A stretch of DNA of 22,342 nucleotides, from IMG/VR virus record IMGVR_UViG_3300022602_004665, positions 1 to 22,342 of that record; one strand, 5' to 3'. Below the pieces are notes generated by a model. The model saw only the letters and a program-made list of their open reading frames with translations. It was not told where the DNA came from and did not search any database. Each line of letters starts with the position of its first letter. Position 1 is the first letter of the stretch. This stretch comes from a virus. A program made the position numbers and the translations under genes. Of the stretch, positions 15,099 through 21,875 are shown in pieces.

Positions 15099-16317
15099 AG
15101 TAACGAGTTTTAAATCAGAGGTTCTCAGCAATGGTGGATCCATTCAAAGAGCTCAAAATAGGGAAGAGTTAAAAGAACGCGAGCGCTTGAGAAAGGAGGC
15201 TGAAGACAAACATGCGGCTGAAGTACACGCCAGGCGAATAAAGGCAAGAGAAGAGCGTGATCTGAAGTTAGCCGAAAGAGCGGCAGCTCAGAAGGCATCC
15301 GATGAAGAAAAGGCAAAAAAAGCTGAAGAGCAAGCAGTTGCCAAATTAGCTAAAGAGCAGGAAGCTGAAAGGCAAAAGGCACAAAAGGCAAAGGTACAAA
15401 AAACAGAGCCCAAAAGTCAGGCTACCAGTTTGCTTGATGACCTCAGTAAAGCATCCAAGCCCAGCGCATCTCTTGCTCAAATATCTGAGGATATTGAAGA
15501 GGGAGAAGAGTTAGAGGATTCAGAGGTTGAGCCAATCTTTACTCCAATCAAGGGTGAGGTACAGGTACCTGCCATGATGACCGCTCCTGAAGGCGAACTA
15601 GAGCCTCAAGCTTATGACCTGGGAGAGTTATTGCCCGCACCAGCTGCAATCACTGTAGATGTACTCCCACAGCCAGCCATTCAGACTGAAAACGCAGAAG
15701 AATTGATCAATCGGGTGTTGAACCCTGGATCTGTGGATTCGAGCCCTGAGAGTAATAACAAGCCTAATGAAGAAGCCTCTGGCGACATCAAGTCAAAGCG
15801 TGGGTGTGAACGGATTCAAAAGATCATCAATGAAAAGCGAGATCTAGAAAAGCAGGTTGAGGATTTGCAAGTTACTGTGGTGAGCTTGCACGATGCTCTT
15901 CGTAAATATGAAATCGAAAGTCAATTTGTTGATAACGCAATGTCAGTATCTAACAAGCAGAAGAAACCTACCGAGCTAGTATCAGAGGCCAAGCACCAGA
16001 TCATCAAATACTTAAACTCTCGCGAAGATGAGGTTGATCATTCGGCTAAGGCTCAATGTTTTTACAAATACCTGACCGACCCCTTTTATATGCAGGTGTT
16101 TGTGCAAACCAATAAACCAGAGCAATGGCAATCTACGATTGAATCCATCTACGACTCAATAGGGACGCCAGAGCCTAGCTTTGCGAATGTAAAGATCAAC
16201 TCTATGAAAACGCTTCAGCCTATTCGGGCGCGGACCTCAACCTTGGGTACGCCACTGGCTAGCTCCGAAAACCCAATGGATCGAATTGCTCAACATCTAG
16301 GCAATATGGGAATATAA
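15079..16317 (+). CDS. Putative head scaffolding protein
   Basis: A 412-residue protein, called scaffold from position (between portal and capsid) and composition. Residues about 28-112 are a long charged Lys/Glu/Ala coiled coil (ELKERERLRKEAEDKH onward), followed by a Ser/Glu/Pro-rich acidic disordered part (about 113-235), a second coiled coil (about 242-280) and a C-terminal part containing YKYLTDPFYMQVF. No catalytic motif is seen. Scaffolds are poorly conserved in sequence, so this cannot be confirmed by motif. An AGAGGAGA lies about 8 nt before the ATG, and the gene overlaps portal by 20 bp. It carries the second copy of the 19-bp repeat. The gene ends at a shared bidirectional terminator facing the AbiE module. 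Confidence 0.6.
   Translation: MTQVANEVTSFKSEVLSNGGSIQRAQNREELKERERLRKEAEDKHAAEVHARRIKAREERDLKLAERAAAQKASDEEKAKKAEEQAVAKLAKEQEAERQKAQKAKVQKTEPKSQATSLLDDLSKASKPSASLAQISEDIEEGEELEDSEVEPIFTPIKGEVQVPAMMTAPEGELEPQAYDLGELLPAPAAITVDVLPQPAIQTENAEELINRVLNPGSVDSSPESNNKPNEEASGDIKSKRGCERIQKIINEKRDLEKQVEDLQVTVVSLHDALRKYEIESQFVDNAMSVSNKQKKPTELVSEAKHQIIKYLNSREDEVDHSAKAQCFYKYLTDPFYMQVFVQTNKPEQWQSTIESIYDSIGTPEPSFANVKINSMKTLQPIRARTSTLGTPLASSENPMDRIAQHLGNMGI
16222..16240 (+). repeat. 19-bp exact repeat, copy 2 (in scaffold)
   Basis: Second copy of the repeat at 13393-13411, here read as IRARTST, about 2.8 kb downstream of the first and near the end of the scaffold gene. Confidence 0.7.
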
Positions 16318-16320
16318 GGC

Positions 16321-16352
16321 AAACAACTTCAGGGTTAGCCCTGAAGTTGTTT
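16321..16352. terminator. Bidirectional terminator between scaffold and abiEii
   Basis: A 14-bp perfect stem: AAACAACTTCAGGG (16321-16334) pairs with CCCTGAAGTTGTTT (16339-16352) around a TTAG loop. Three bases of the loop are the complement of the abiEii stop codon, and the scaffold stop is 3 bp away. T-runs on both sides allow it to end both converging transcripts. Confidence 0.85.
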
Positions 16353-17390
16353 TGATGCAAATTGAATTGATTCTAAGATTTCATCGAACGTAGGGGTTAT
16401 GCCAAAAATCATCGTCGACATTTGCTCATAATCTCTGCGAAGAGCGGGAATCATTGCCTCGCTAGGGTAGATTAAGAAATTACCTTGTGCTGCAGAATTT
16501 TGTTGATAGTCTTTATCAAAAAAGAAGATAGATGCATGCAGGGCGCATTCTTTACCAAGATTCATATCCTTGATGGCATTTTGACCAACCGCATTATTCA
16601 AAAGCATGTGTAGATCATAGTAATGGCGAGAAATGCGATTGCCATCATTCCTTAGGCTTCTCCGTGCTTCAAACCAAGCGCGCAAACCATGAGCGATGAC
16701 AGCCTTATCCCAGAAGGTTCTTTCTGGCGCTATGCAATTCACATTGGGCACGCTCAAGCCGCCGCCGATAAATTCTTGAGCAACGTAGGGATTGATTGTG
16801 ATGAGCCTGCTGGGATCTAACGCTGATTTGGCGCCAGCTTCAATCTTGACCTTGGATTCAATATAGTCATCCTTGCCCGATGCTTCTAGAGATGGATACT
16901 CAACTAGTAAGGTCTGTGCATCTTTGTCGGTGGTATCTATGACAACCTTAAGGGCAGGCATCGAGATACCAGCATTGTTTAATTCGTTCTGAATTTGTAA
17001 GGTAAGACGATCTTTTAGATCGCCAAGAATATAGGTAGAGCAAGCAGTCTTAATCTGACCTAAGTATTCGTTACGTTTATTTCTGCCCCAGCTTTGTATA
17101 GTTGCAATATCGGTTGAATGTCCGATATCTTCCCGATACACCGTGATATCAATATCCTCAGAAAAGCGTGAGATCAAGTCATAAGCTTTTGAAAGGGAAG
17201 TGCCACCCTTAAATAAGAGGCGTGGCCCACCCTCTAGTTTGTCGTTGAATAGTAGATCCAAGACAAAGCAAACCCAAAAGTCTTTCTCGACATTTCGTAA
17301 TGGTGTGCCTAAGCGAACTGCAGTCTCTAGGAAGAGCGCGCGCCTATCGCTTTCGCTAGCCTGAAGGACTTTGAGAAAATTACTATTCAT
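16335..17390 (-). CDS. abiEii: AbiEii-type nucleotidyltransferase toxin
   Basis: The toxin half of an AbiE abortive-infection/toxin-antitoxin module. The 351-residue protein shows the nucleotidyltransferase signature LLFKGGTSLSKAYDL (58-72) followed by EDIDIT with Asp79 and Asp81, and the downstream conserved ERTFWDK. Members of this family transfer nucleotides to RNA and stop growth, which limits phage spread. It starts 11 bp after the antitoxin gene with an AAGG ribosome site in the gap, so the two form one operon. It lies in reverse orientation between the scaffold and capsid genes, an unusual place for cargo. Motifs look intact. Confidence 0.9.
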   Translation of the reverse strand: MNSNFLKVLQASESDRRALFLETAVRLGTPLRNVEKDFWVCFVLDLLFNDKLEGGPRLLFKGGTSLSKAYDLISRFSEDIDITVYREDIGHSTDIATIQSWGRNKRNEYLGQIKTACSTYILGDLKDRLTLQIQNELNNAGISMPALKVVIDTTDKDAQTLLVEYPSLEASGKDDYIESKVKIEAGAKSALDPSRLITINPYVAQEFIGGGLSVPNVNCIAPERTFWDKAVIAHGLRAWFEARRSLRNDGNRISRHYYDLHMLLNNAVGQNAIKDMNLGKECALHASIFFFDKDYQQNSAAQGNFLIYPSEAMIPALRRDYEQMSTMIFGITPTFDEILESIQFASKQLQG

Positions 17391-17401
17391 TTGCCTTCAG
17401 T

Positions 17402-18082
17402 TTAATGAGAGAGTGCAATTTGGGGTAAATCGCTAGAAAGACCCTTGAGTAATGGGTGCATCCATGCTGGTAAGTGCGATAGATCCTTCTTGATGTCTCG
17501 CGCAATACTTGCCCCAGCCTTTGGGTCATTAATGATTCTAGATAAGGTGGCTTTAATATCAGCTTGAGCGGAAGGATCTTTTTGCTTGATTCCATCTTTG
17601 AGCCAGTGAAGTGCCTGAACGACACGCATAGCAGGGCGATCTGCCCAGATTAACTTACTAGGTGATGCCAACTTAAATTGAATAGTGAGGTTTCCAATTT
17701 GAACGGGCTTGATGCGGGCATCGGTATGCACGATCACCTTGCCTGGAACCGCATTGGTTAGCCCTAAGTCATTAGCGGCCGTCATGCCATCAATAAGCAT
17801 GCGCGCGCTATCGCGCCTAGCAATAGCCCAGATCACATTCTGATAGTTGGGCTGAGATGTTTTGCCGGTTAATGGGTTAACCCGTGGACGATCGTATAGG
17901 CCGTGATCGATGCGACGTAAGTCACCTTTATTGGTGAGGCGCTGGAGGGTTTTGTCTACCGCGCTACGGTTGCCTAAGTCGAGAAAATCCTTTGCCGTCC
18001 AAACCTTATCGGCTTGGCTACGGCTAATGCGCCGAGCAATCAGCGCATTGAGAGGGATTTTGGCGTTAACTAGTGCTTTCAT
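17402..18082 (-). CDS. abiEi: AbiEi-type antitoxin/regulator (DUF6088 family)
   Basis: The antitoxin and autorepressor of the AbiE pair. The 226-residue protein has an N-terminal winged-helix domain (about 1-70: VWTAKDFLDLGNRSAVDKTLQRL, RRIDHGLYDRP) and a C-terminal AbiEi domain with NDLGLTNAVPGKVIVHTD and TIQFKLAS segments, as in DUF6088 proteins that accompany AbiEii toxins. It is cotranscribed with abiEii (11-bp gap). The -10 box lies only 9 bp before the ATG, so the mRNA may be nearly leaderless. Inverted repeats upstream are likely its own operator. In known AbiE systems the antitoxin represses the operon and counters the toxin without tight binding. Confidence 0.85.
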   Translation of the reverse strand: MKALVNAKIPLNALIARRISRSQADKVWTAKDFLDLGNRSAVDKTLQRLTNKGDLRRIDHGLYDRPRVNPLTGKTSQPNYQNVIWAIARRDSARMLIDGMTAANDLGLTNAVPGKVIVHTDARIKPVQIGNLTIQFKLASPSKLIWADRPAMRVVQALHWLKDGIKQKDPSAQADIKATLSRIINDPKAGASIARDIKKDLSHLPAWMHPLLKGLSSDLPQIALSH

Positions 18083-18091
18083 AGTCCTTAA

Positions 18092-18162
18092 ATTATATAC
18101 AAATATCGGACAAATGCAACATAAATTAACCGTTAAAAAACCATATAAAACAATGGGTTAAA
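18092..18162 (-). promoter_or_regulatory. abiE promoter and candidate autoregulatory operator
   Basis: On the minus strand, TTGCAT (18119-18114), a 16-bp spacer and a perfect TATAAT (18097-18092) precede abiEi. Upstream, TTAAC-C-GTTAA (18126-18136) is a palindrome, and AACCAT (18139-18144) faces ATGGGTT (18153-18159) as an inverted repeat. These fit the paired repeats bound by AbiEi-type repressors. Confidence 0.65.
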
Positions 18163-18194
18163 AGAATATTAAAAATACCTAAGGTATCAATAAA

Positions 18195-18447
18195 ATCAAG
18201 GTCACCCCGTAGGGGTGGCGTAGCTTACCTTGATGTGCGAGGACAAAAAGACACTATTTCAATGGTTAAGGTGACAAGGAGGAGCCTTAACCATAGAAGC
18301 AAGGGTGCTCACAAACTCAACAAAAACCCCACAAATATCCCAAGCCCATATCTACCGCCCCAATAATTGTTCTTAGTGCTTCACGCCACCGCGTTAAAGC
18401 TAGAGTCGCGACTAGCAGCGTAGCAATGGATGGGTTCGCGCTCCATC
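18195..18447 (+). promoter_or_regulatory. Multi-hairpin leader region upstream of the capsid gene
   Basis: This gene-free stretch has four plus-strand folds. ATCAAGGT/ACCTTGAT (18195-18202/18227-18234) encloses CACCCC-GTA-GGGGTG (18203-18217). ATGGTTAAGG/CCTTAACCAT (18262-18271/18285-18294) has the loop TGACAAGGAGGAG, which exposes a strong Shine-Dalgarno-like sequence. GCTAG/CTAGC (18399-18403/18412-18416) overlaps the palindrome AGTCGCGACT. GATGG/CCATC (18429-18433/18443-18447) is the last. GTCACC (18201-18206) can also pair with GGTGAC (18270-18275), giving an alternative fold. No promoter was clearly seen. Confidence 0.45.
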
Positions 18448-18497
18448 ACCAGGTATTGAAGCTAACTAATTTCAAAACATATTGATAGGGGTGGCAT

Positions 18498-19544
18498 ATG
18501 CCAATTTCAAATACAGACTTGCAGGAGTTAGCTAAGGTTTCCTTAGATGAGTACTTGCGCAATCTACCAGTCGATCAAATCGCCGTAGAGAGACCTTTCC
18601 TTAAAAAACTGATGGAAGGACGTAAAAGCTTATTAGGCGCAAAACAGAACGTAGTCGAGAACATCCGCAAAGAACATGGCAGTAACTTTAGCTGGGCCTT
18701 TGGCGAAGAGACGGTCAAGTTCAATAAACGCAATACCACTGAGCAGGCCTCATTCCCGTGGCGTAGAGCGGTAGATGGCTTGTACATCGACTATGACCGA
18801 CTCTTTAGTAATGGCATCAAGGTGCGCGAAGGTGGTGCGCGAGGATTCCAGTTGGAATACAACGAGCGCGTACAGCTGATCAATCTCTTGGATGAGCAAT
18901 TAGAAGTCCTGCGAGAAGGCTTTCTCAATAAGCTAGACCTGGAACTACACCGCGACGGCTCGCACGGCGCCGATGCAGTAGTTGGCCTAGATAGCCTAGT
19001 CAGCCTAGCGCCAGATGCCGGTACGGTAGGCGGTATTGATCGAGCCAAAGCAAGCTACTGGCGTAACTATGCTGTCAAGGACATTGCCTCAACATCGCCA
19101 GGTAACTTGGTAGGTGAGATGGAGACCGCTTGGCGTCAATGCATTAAGCATGGTGGCAGTCCTGATTTCATCATCGCAGGCGGTAAGTTCATTGATACCT
19201 ATCGCAAGCAAGTCACAGTGACCCATATTGCTGGATCAGGTGAAACCAAGTACATCGATGCAGGAGTAGGTGCAGGCGTTAACACTGGCCTAGCCTTCAA
19301 GGGTGTGGAGATCATCTGGGATCCGCAGTTTGATGAGCTTGATGCCATGGCTAATAGAACAGTGGAGTGGAGTAAGCGATGTTATTTCCTCAATACTCGC
19401 TTTATGAAGCTGCGGGATGACGACCTAGACATCGTTGCCCCAATCCGTCCGCACGACACCCTAGCCATGTACGCCATGGTGAACTTGCGCTGCGCCTTAT
19501 CCATCTCAAGAGCTAATGCCCATGCGGTATTGGCTATTCAATAA
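18498..19544 (+). CDS. Major capsid protein
   Basis: The 348-residue protein is called major capsid from its place after the scaffold-like gene and its family-like content: an N-terminal helical arm (PISNTDLQELAKVSLDEYL), LSNGIKVREGG-type beta strands near 103-112, a glycine-bearing central part (GLDSLVSLAPDAGTVGGIDR, then YWRNY), and a C-terminal domain with IIAGGKFIDTYR and GVEIIWDPQFDEL. This matches phage coat proteins of the HK97 fold. The AGGGGTGG before the ATG is a good ribosome site. A 415-bp hairpin-rich region and the AbiE module separate it from the scaffold gene, so it probably has its own promoter. Confidence 0.85.
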   Translation: MPISNTDLQELAKVSLDEYLRNLPVDQIAVERPFLKKLMEGRKSLLGAKQNVVENIRKEHGSNFSWAFGEETVKFNKRNTTEQASFPWRRAVDGLYIDYDRLFSNGIKVREGGARGFQLEYNERVQLINLLDEQLEVLREGFLNKLDLELHRDGSHGADAVVGLDSLVSLAPDAGTVGGIDRAKASYWRNYAVKDIASTSPGNLVGEMETAWRQCIKHGGSPDFIIAGGKFIDTYRKQVTVTHIAGSGETKYIDAGVGAGVNTGLAFKGVEIIWDPQFDELDAMANRTVEWSKRCYFLNTRFMKLRDDDLDIVAPIRPHDTLAMYAMVNLRCALSISRANAHAVLAIQ

Positions 19545-19554
19545 GGAGGAATAG

Positions 19555-19947
19555 ATGAATAACACAATGAACAAAGAACTCATTCGTAGTGACTTTCAAA
19601 TTAAAGAAGTAGAAGCAGTAGTGCGTAGGGATGCATTCACGACTATCCATGTGCATGTACCACCGTATGAGACCAACATCCTTCGCAATCTATTTGGGCG
19701 CGAAAACGTCACGGTGTTCGAGCGCCCATCAAAGACCACCATTACTCCAGAGCAAGAGTACGACCGTCTATGCGCCAAGTATGGTCATGAGGTCGTGGCT
19801 AAAGTCTTTGGTGAAGATGATGGGGATCGCCTAATGGAGATCGTAGAAGGTTTGATGAAAGAAGGTCAGCTCCCAGCGCAAGAGAAGGCATTAGAAGGAA
19901 CTCTTGAGCAAGAGCCATCAGAAACCAAAGGAGCTAAGAAACGCTAG
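19555..19947 (+). CDS. Unknown head-region protein after the capsid gene (130 aa)
   Basis: A 130-residue acidic protein beginning 10 bp after the capsid stop with an excellent AAGGAGGA ribosome site. Visible parts are a beta-strand segment (TTIHVHVPPYETNILRNLFG), a helical EYDRLCAKYGHEVVAKVFG segment and a charged Glu/Lys tail. I do not recognise the family. The strong translation signal behind the capsid gene suggests an abundant head component such as a decoration or completion protein, but that is position-based inference. Confidence 0.7.
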   Translation: MNNTMNKELIRSDFQIKEVEAVVRRDAFTTIHVHVPPYETNILRNLFGRENVTVFERPSKTTITPEQEYDRLCAKYGHEVVAKVFGEDDGDRLMEIVEGLMKEGQLPAQEKALEGTLEQEPSETKGAKKR

Positions 19948-20121
19948 CAGAAGGGAAGACCACCGCTAGCAGCAGGTGTTTGGGTGCGGCTGCGGGTGTT
20001 GAAGTAACCATGGTATGTGGGCGCGCGTAACTGCGCCCCACTGCCAACACCAAAGAACAGCCTAGGCGGTAGTGGGGCGGTGGACTTCCATATTCCAAGC
20101 ATCAAGAAAAGAACTAATGAC
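19948..20121. other. GC-rich gap after the head genes; possible deletion scar
   Basis: No convincing gene. The plus-strand frame that continues past the preceding stop reads QKGRPPLAAGVWVRLRVLK and then stops, and a second stretch in the same frame runs into the holin without a ribosome site. The DNA is richer in GC than its surroundings. It has a 9-bp direct repeat CGCTAGCAG (19942-19950, 19964-19972) and a bulged hairpin near GTGGGCGC...GCGCCCCAC (20017-20041). It is the place where tail genes would normally stand. Confidence 0.35.
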
Positions 20122-20658
20122 ATGCTTCCAATCATCACATCTCTAGCGCAAACCTTGGCCGTCAATGGCCTTGGTCTACTTGCGGGCGCGGTACAAGCCA
20201 AAGGAAAGGAATTCATTGAGAGCAAGATTGGGGTGCGCATTCCAGAGAATCCCAGCCATGAGGATCTCATTAAGCTCAAACAGTTAGAGGTTGAGCAAGA
20301 GCAGCTTCTATTGCAATACACCCTTAAACAGAAAGAGCTAGAGATAGAAGAATCAAAGCTACTAGCTGAGATGCATCGAGCTTCACAAGAGAATGCTACA
20401 CACCGATGGCAGTCCGATATGGGTAGCGATTCCAAGTTATCAAAGAACATCAGACCGGGAACGCTTGTTTACATTCTGACTGCTTATCTTCTATTCGCAC
20501 TTCTTTCAGCAATGGGGATAGACATCAATGAAGCCTATGTAAAGCTGCTAGGCGAATGGGGGCAGTTAGTCATGCTCGCTTACTTTGGTGGGAGATCAGT
20601 AGAGAAGATCTTTGAGATGCGTATGAATAGCTCGAATAAAAAAGAAGAGCAGGCATGA
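20122..20658 (+). CDS. Holin of the GTA 3-TM type
   Basis: A membrane protein that should release the endolysin at the end of the cycle. From the ATG at 20122 the 178 residues have a hydrophobic N-terminal segment (ITSLAQTLAVNGLGLLAGAV), a Glu/Lys/Leu coiled coil (about 45-90), the family motif WQSDMGSDSKLSKNIRP (96-112) and two further membrane segments (about 113-132 and 145-158). This is the holin family described for gene-transfer agents and many prophages. Upstream GTG starts add a basic, proline-rich stretch that lacks a ribosome site. The stop overlaps the endolysin ATG (ATGA), so lysis genes are coupled. Confidence 0.8.
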   Translation: MLPIITSLAQTLAVNGLGLLAGAVQAKGKEFIESKIGVRIPENPSHEDLIKLKQLEVEQEQLLLQYTLKQKELEIEESKLLAEMHRASQENATHRWQSDMGSDSKLSKNIRPGTLVYILTAYLLFALLSAMGIDINEAYVKLLGEWGQLVMLAYFGGRSVEKIFEMRMNSSNKKEEQA

Positions 20659-20996
20659 GTGGTTTAGTGGCAGAGCAAGCAGCATTCTTAATTGATGTCA
20701 GCCGCCTCATCCAGTTTGCAACGGCTGAGGGGTGGGTTGTAACAGGAGGGGAGCTTTGGCGTTCCCCGGAGCAGCAGGAGATCTACTTCAAAAGCGGGAG
20801 ATCTAAGACTATGAATAGTAATCACTTGAGACGCTGCGCAATTGATCTGAACTTCTTCTGGAATGGAAAGCTAGTTTGGGATAAAGAGCTCATCCGTACG
20901 GTTGGCGAATATTGGGAAAGCTTAGGCCCTAAGAATAGATGGGGTGGGAATTTCAAAGGGTTTGTGGATGTGCCACATTTCGAGAGAGTTGCTTAA
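20655..20996 (+). CDS. Endolysin: M15 family zinc peptidase
   Basis: A 113-residue peptidoglycan peptidase of the M15 (VanY/L-Ala-D-Glu peptidase) type. The zinc ligands are visible as His57 and Asp64 in NHLRRCAIDLN and His108 in DVPHFE, with GGELWRSPEQQ at 31-41 upstream as in the family. It has no signal peptide, so export depends on the holin. The length is at the short end of the family but all metal ligands are present. ATGA overlap with the holin gene marks a lysis cassette. Confidence 0.85.
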   Translation: MSGLVAEQAAFLIDVSRLIQFATAEGWVVTGGELWRSPEQQEIYFKSGRSKTMNSNHLRRCAIDLNFFWNGKLVWDKELIRTVGEYWESLGPKNRWGGNFKGFVDVPHFERVA

Positions 20997-21029
20997 TTAT
21001 TACCCCTCCTCAATTTAGATATTTTTAGG

Positions 21030-21266
21030 TTAGCCCAAGTCTCGCACCCACTCTTTTCCAGCTTTGAGTCCAAGCTCAGCCGCTTCAATTTCCGTTTCAA
21101 ATTCTGGGTTTCCAATAAGTGGGACTTGAAATTCTTCAATTCTATCTGGGTAGTGCCTTGCAATAACTAGCTTAGACGCAAATTTACCATTTCCCATAAG
21201 CTGAGGTGTGTGATGAAGAACATAAACTTCATCATCTTTTTTAACGGATTGAGACCATTTACTCAT
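21030..21266 (-). CDS. Hypothetical protein (78 aa)
   Basis: A 78-residue protein beginning MSKWSQSVKKDDEVYVLHH, with a beta-rich first half and a helical ETEIEAAELGLKAGKEWVRDLG end. I do not recognise a family. The ATG at 21266 has an AAAGG about 8 nt upstream. A longer in-frame version reaching 21326 would add a hydrophobic leader without a ribosome site and is less likely. It is divergent from the DUF6680 gene. Confidence 0.55.
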   Translation of the reverse strand: MSKWSQSVKKDDEVYVLHHTPQLMGNGKFASKLVIARHYPDRIEEFQVPLIGNPEFETEIEAAELGLKAGKEWVRDLG

Positions 21267-21344
21267 TTTTAGACCTTTGAGGTGATAACTTAACGGAAGT
21301 AAAGTTAATATATAAAAAAATTGCAAATATATAAAGGCATTTCA
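21267..21344. promoter_or_regulatory. Divergent promoter region with an inverted repeat
   Basis: An AT-rich gap between two divergent genes. TAACTT (21286-21291) and AAGTTA (21302-21307) form an inverted repeat, followed by TATA-rich DNA. Exact -35/-10 boxes are not clear. The ribosome sites AAAGG (minus) and AAAGG (plus) mark both starts. Confidence 0.35.
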
Positions 21345-21863
21345 ATGACTATTGCTGACGGTTTAATAATTCTCGCTACTTTATCTGGCCCAATAATTGC
21401 AGTTCAGGTTACTAGATATTTGGATGATAAAAAAGAGGAGCGGGGTAGGAAATTAGCGATATTTAAAACGCTGATGGCAACCCGCGCTTATACCGTTTCA
21501 AATGCCCATGTAGAAGCTCTCAATAGAATTGATCTAGAGTTTTCAAGCAAGATAGATAGCGAGCGAGAAGTAATTTCTAAGTGGAAAGAATATCTAGATC
21601 TGCTTGGTGATAAAAGTATCTCTGCAGAACAGTGGGGTATGAGAAGGATTGATTTGCTTGTAGAGCTTTTGAGTGCAATGGGAAAATCCCTCGGTTATAA
21701 ATTTGATAAAGTGCATATTAAGAACGCCACTTATTCACCGCTTGCACATGGAAAATTAGAGGAAGAGCAGCAGGCAATTCGGACTAAAACTATTGAAGTT
21801 TTAGAGGGCACCCGCTCTCTTTCTATAAAAGTGGAAAGTTCACCAGAGAAGCCGCAAAGCTAA
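21345..21863 (+). CDS. DUF6680 family membrane-anchored protein
   Basis: A 172-residue protein with an N-terminal hydrophobic segment (MTIADGLIILATLSGPIIAVQVTRYLDD), then a basic turn and a helical body with RKLAIFKTLMATRA, HVEALNRIDLEF and RRIDLLVELLSAMGKSLGYKFDK. This is the pattern of the DUF6680 family as I know it; function is unknown. The ATG at 21345 has an AAAGG about 9 nt upstream; the ATG at 21321 would add eight residues without a ribosome site. It lies beside the integrase, where accessory genes of integrated elements cluster. A defence role is only a possibility. Confidence 0.7.
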   Translation: MTIADGLIILATLSGPIIAVQVTRYLDDKKEERGRKLAIFKTLMATRAYTVSNAHVEALNRIDLEFSSKIDSEREVISKWKEYLDLLGDKSISAEQWGMRRIDLLVELLSAMGKSLGYKFDKVHIKNATYSPLAHGKLEEEQQAIRTKTIEVLEGTRSLSIKVESSPEKPQS

Positions 21864-21875
21864 TTGAAGATTTCA

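Noticed and set aside
20017-20121. Holin start at GTG 20017
   Set aside because: The added 35 residues are basic and proline-rich with no ribosome site; the ATG at 20122 begins the hydrophobic segment expected for this holin family.
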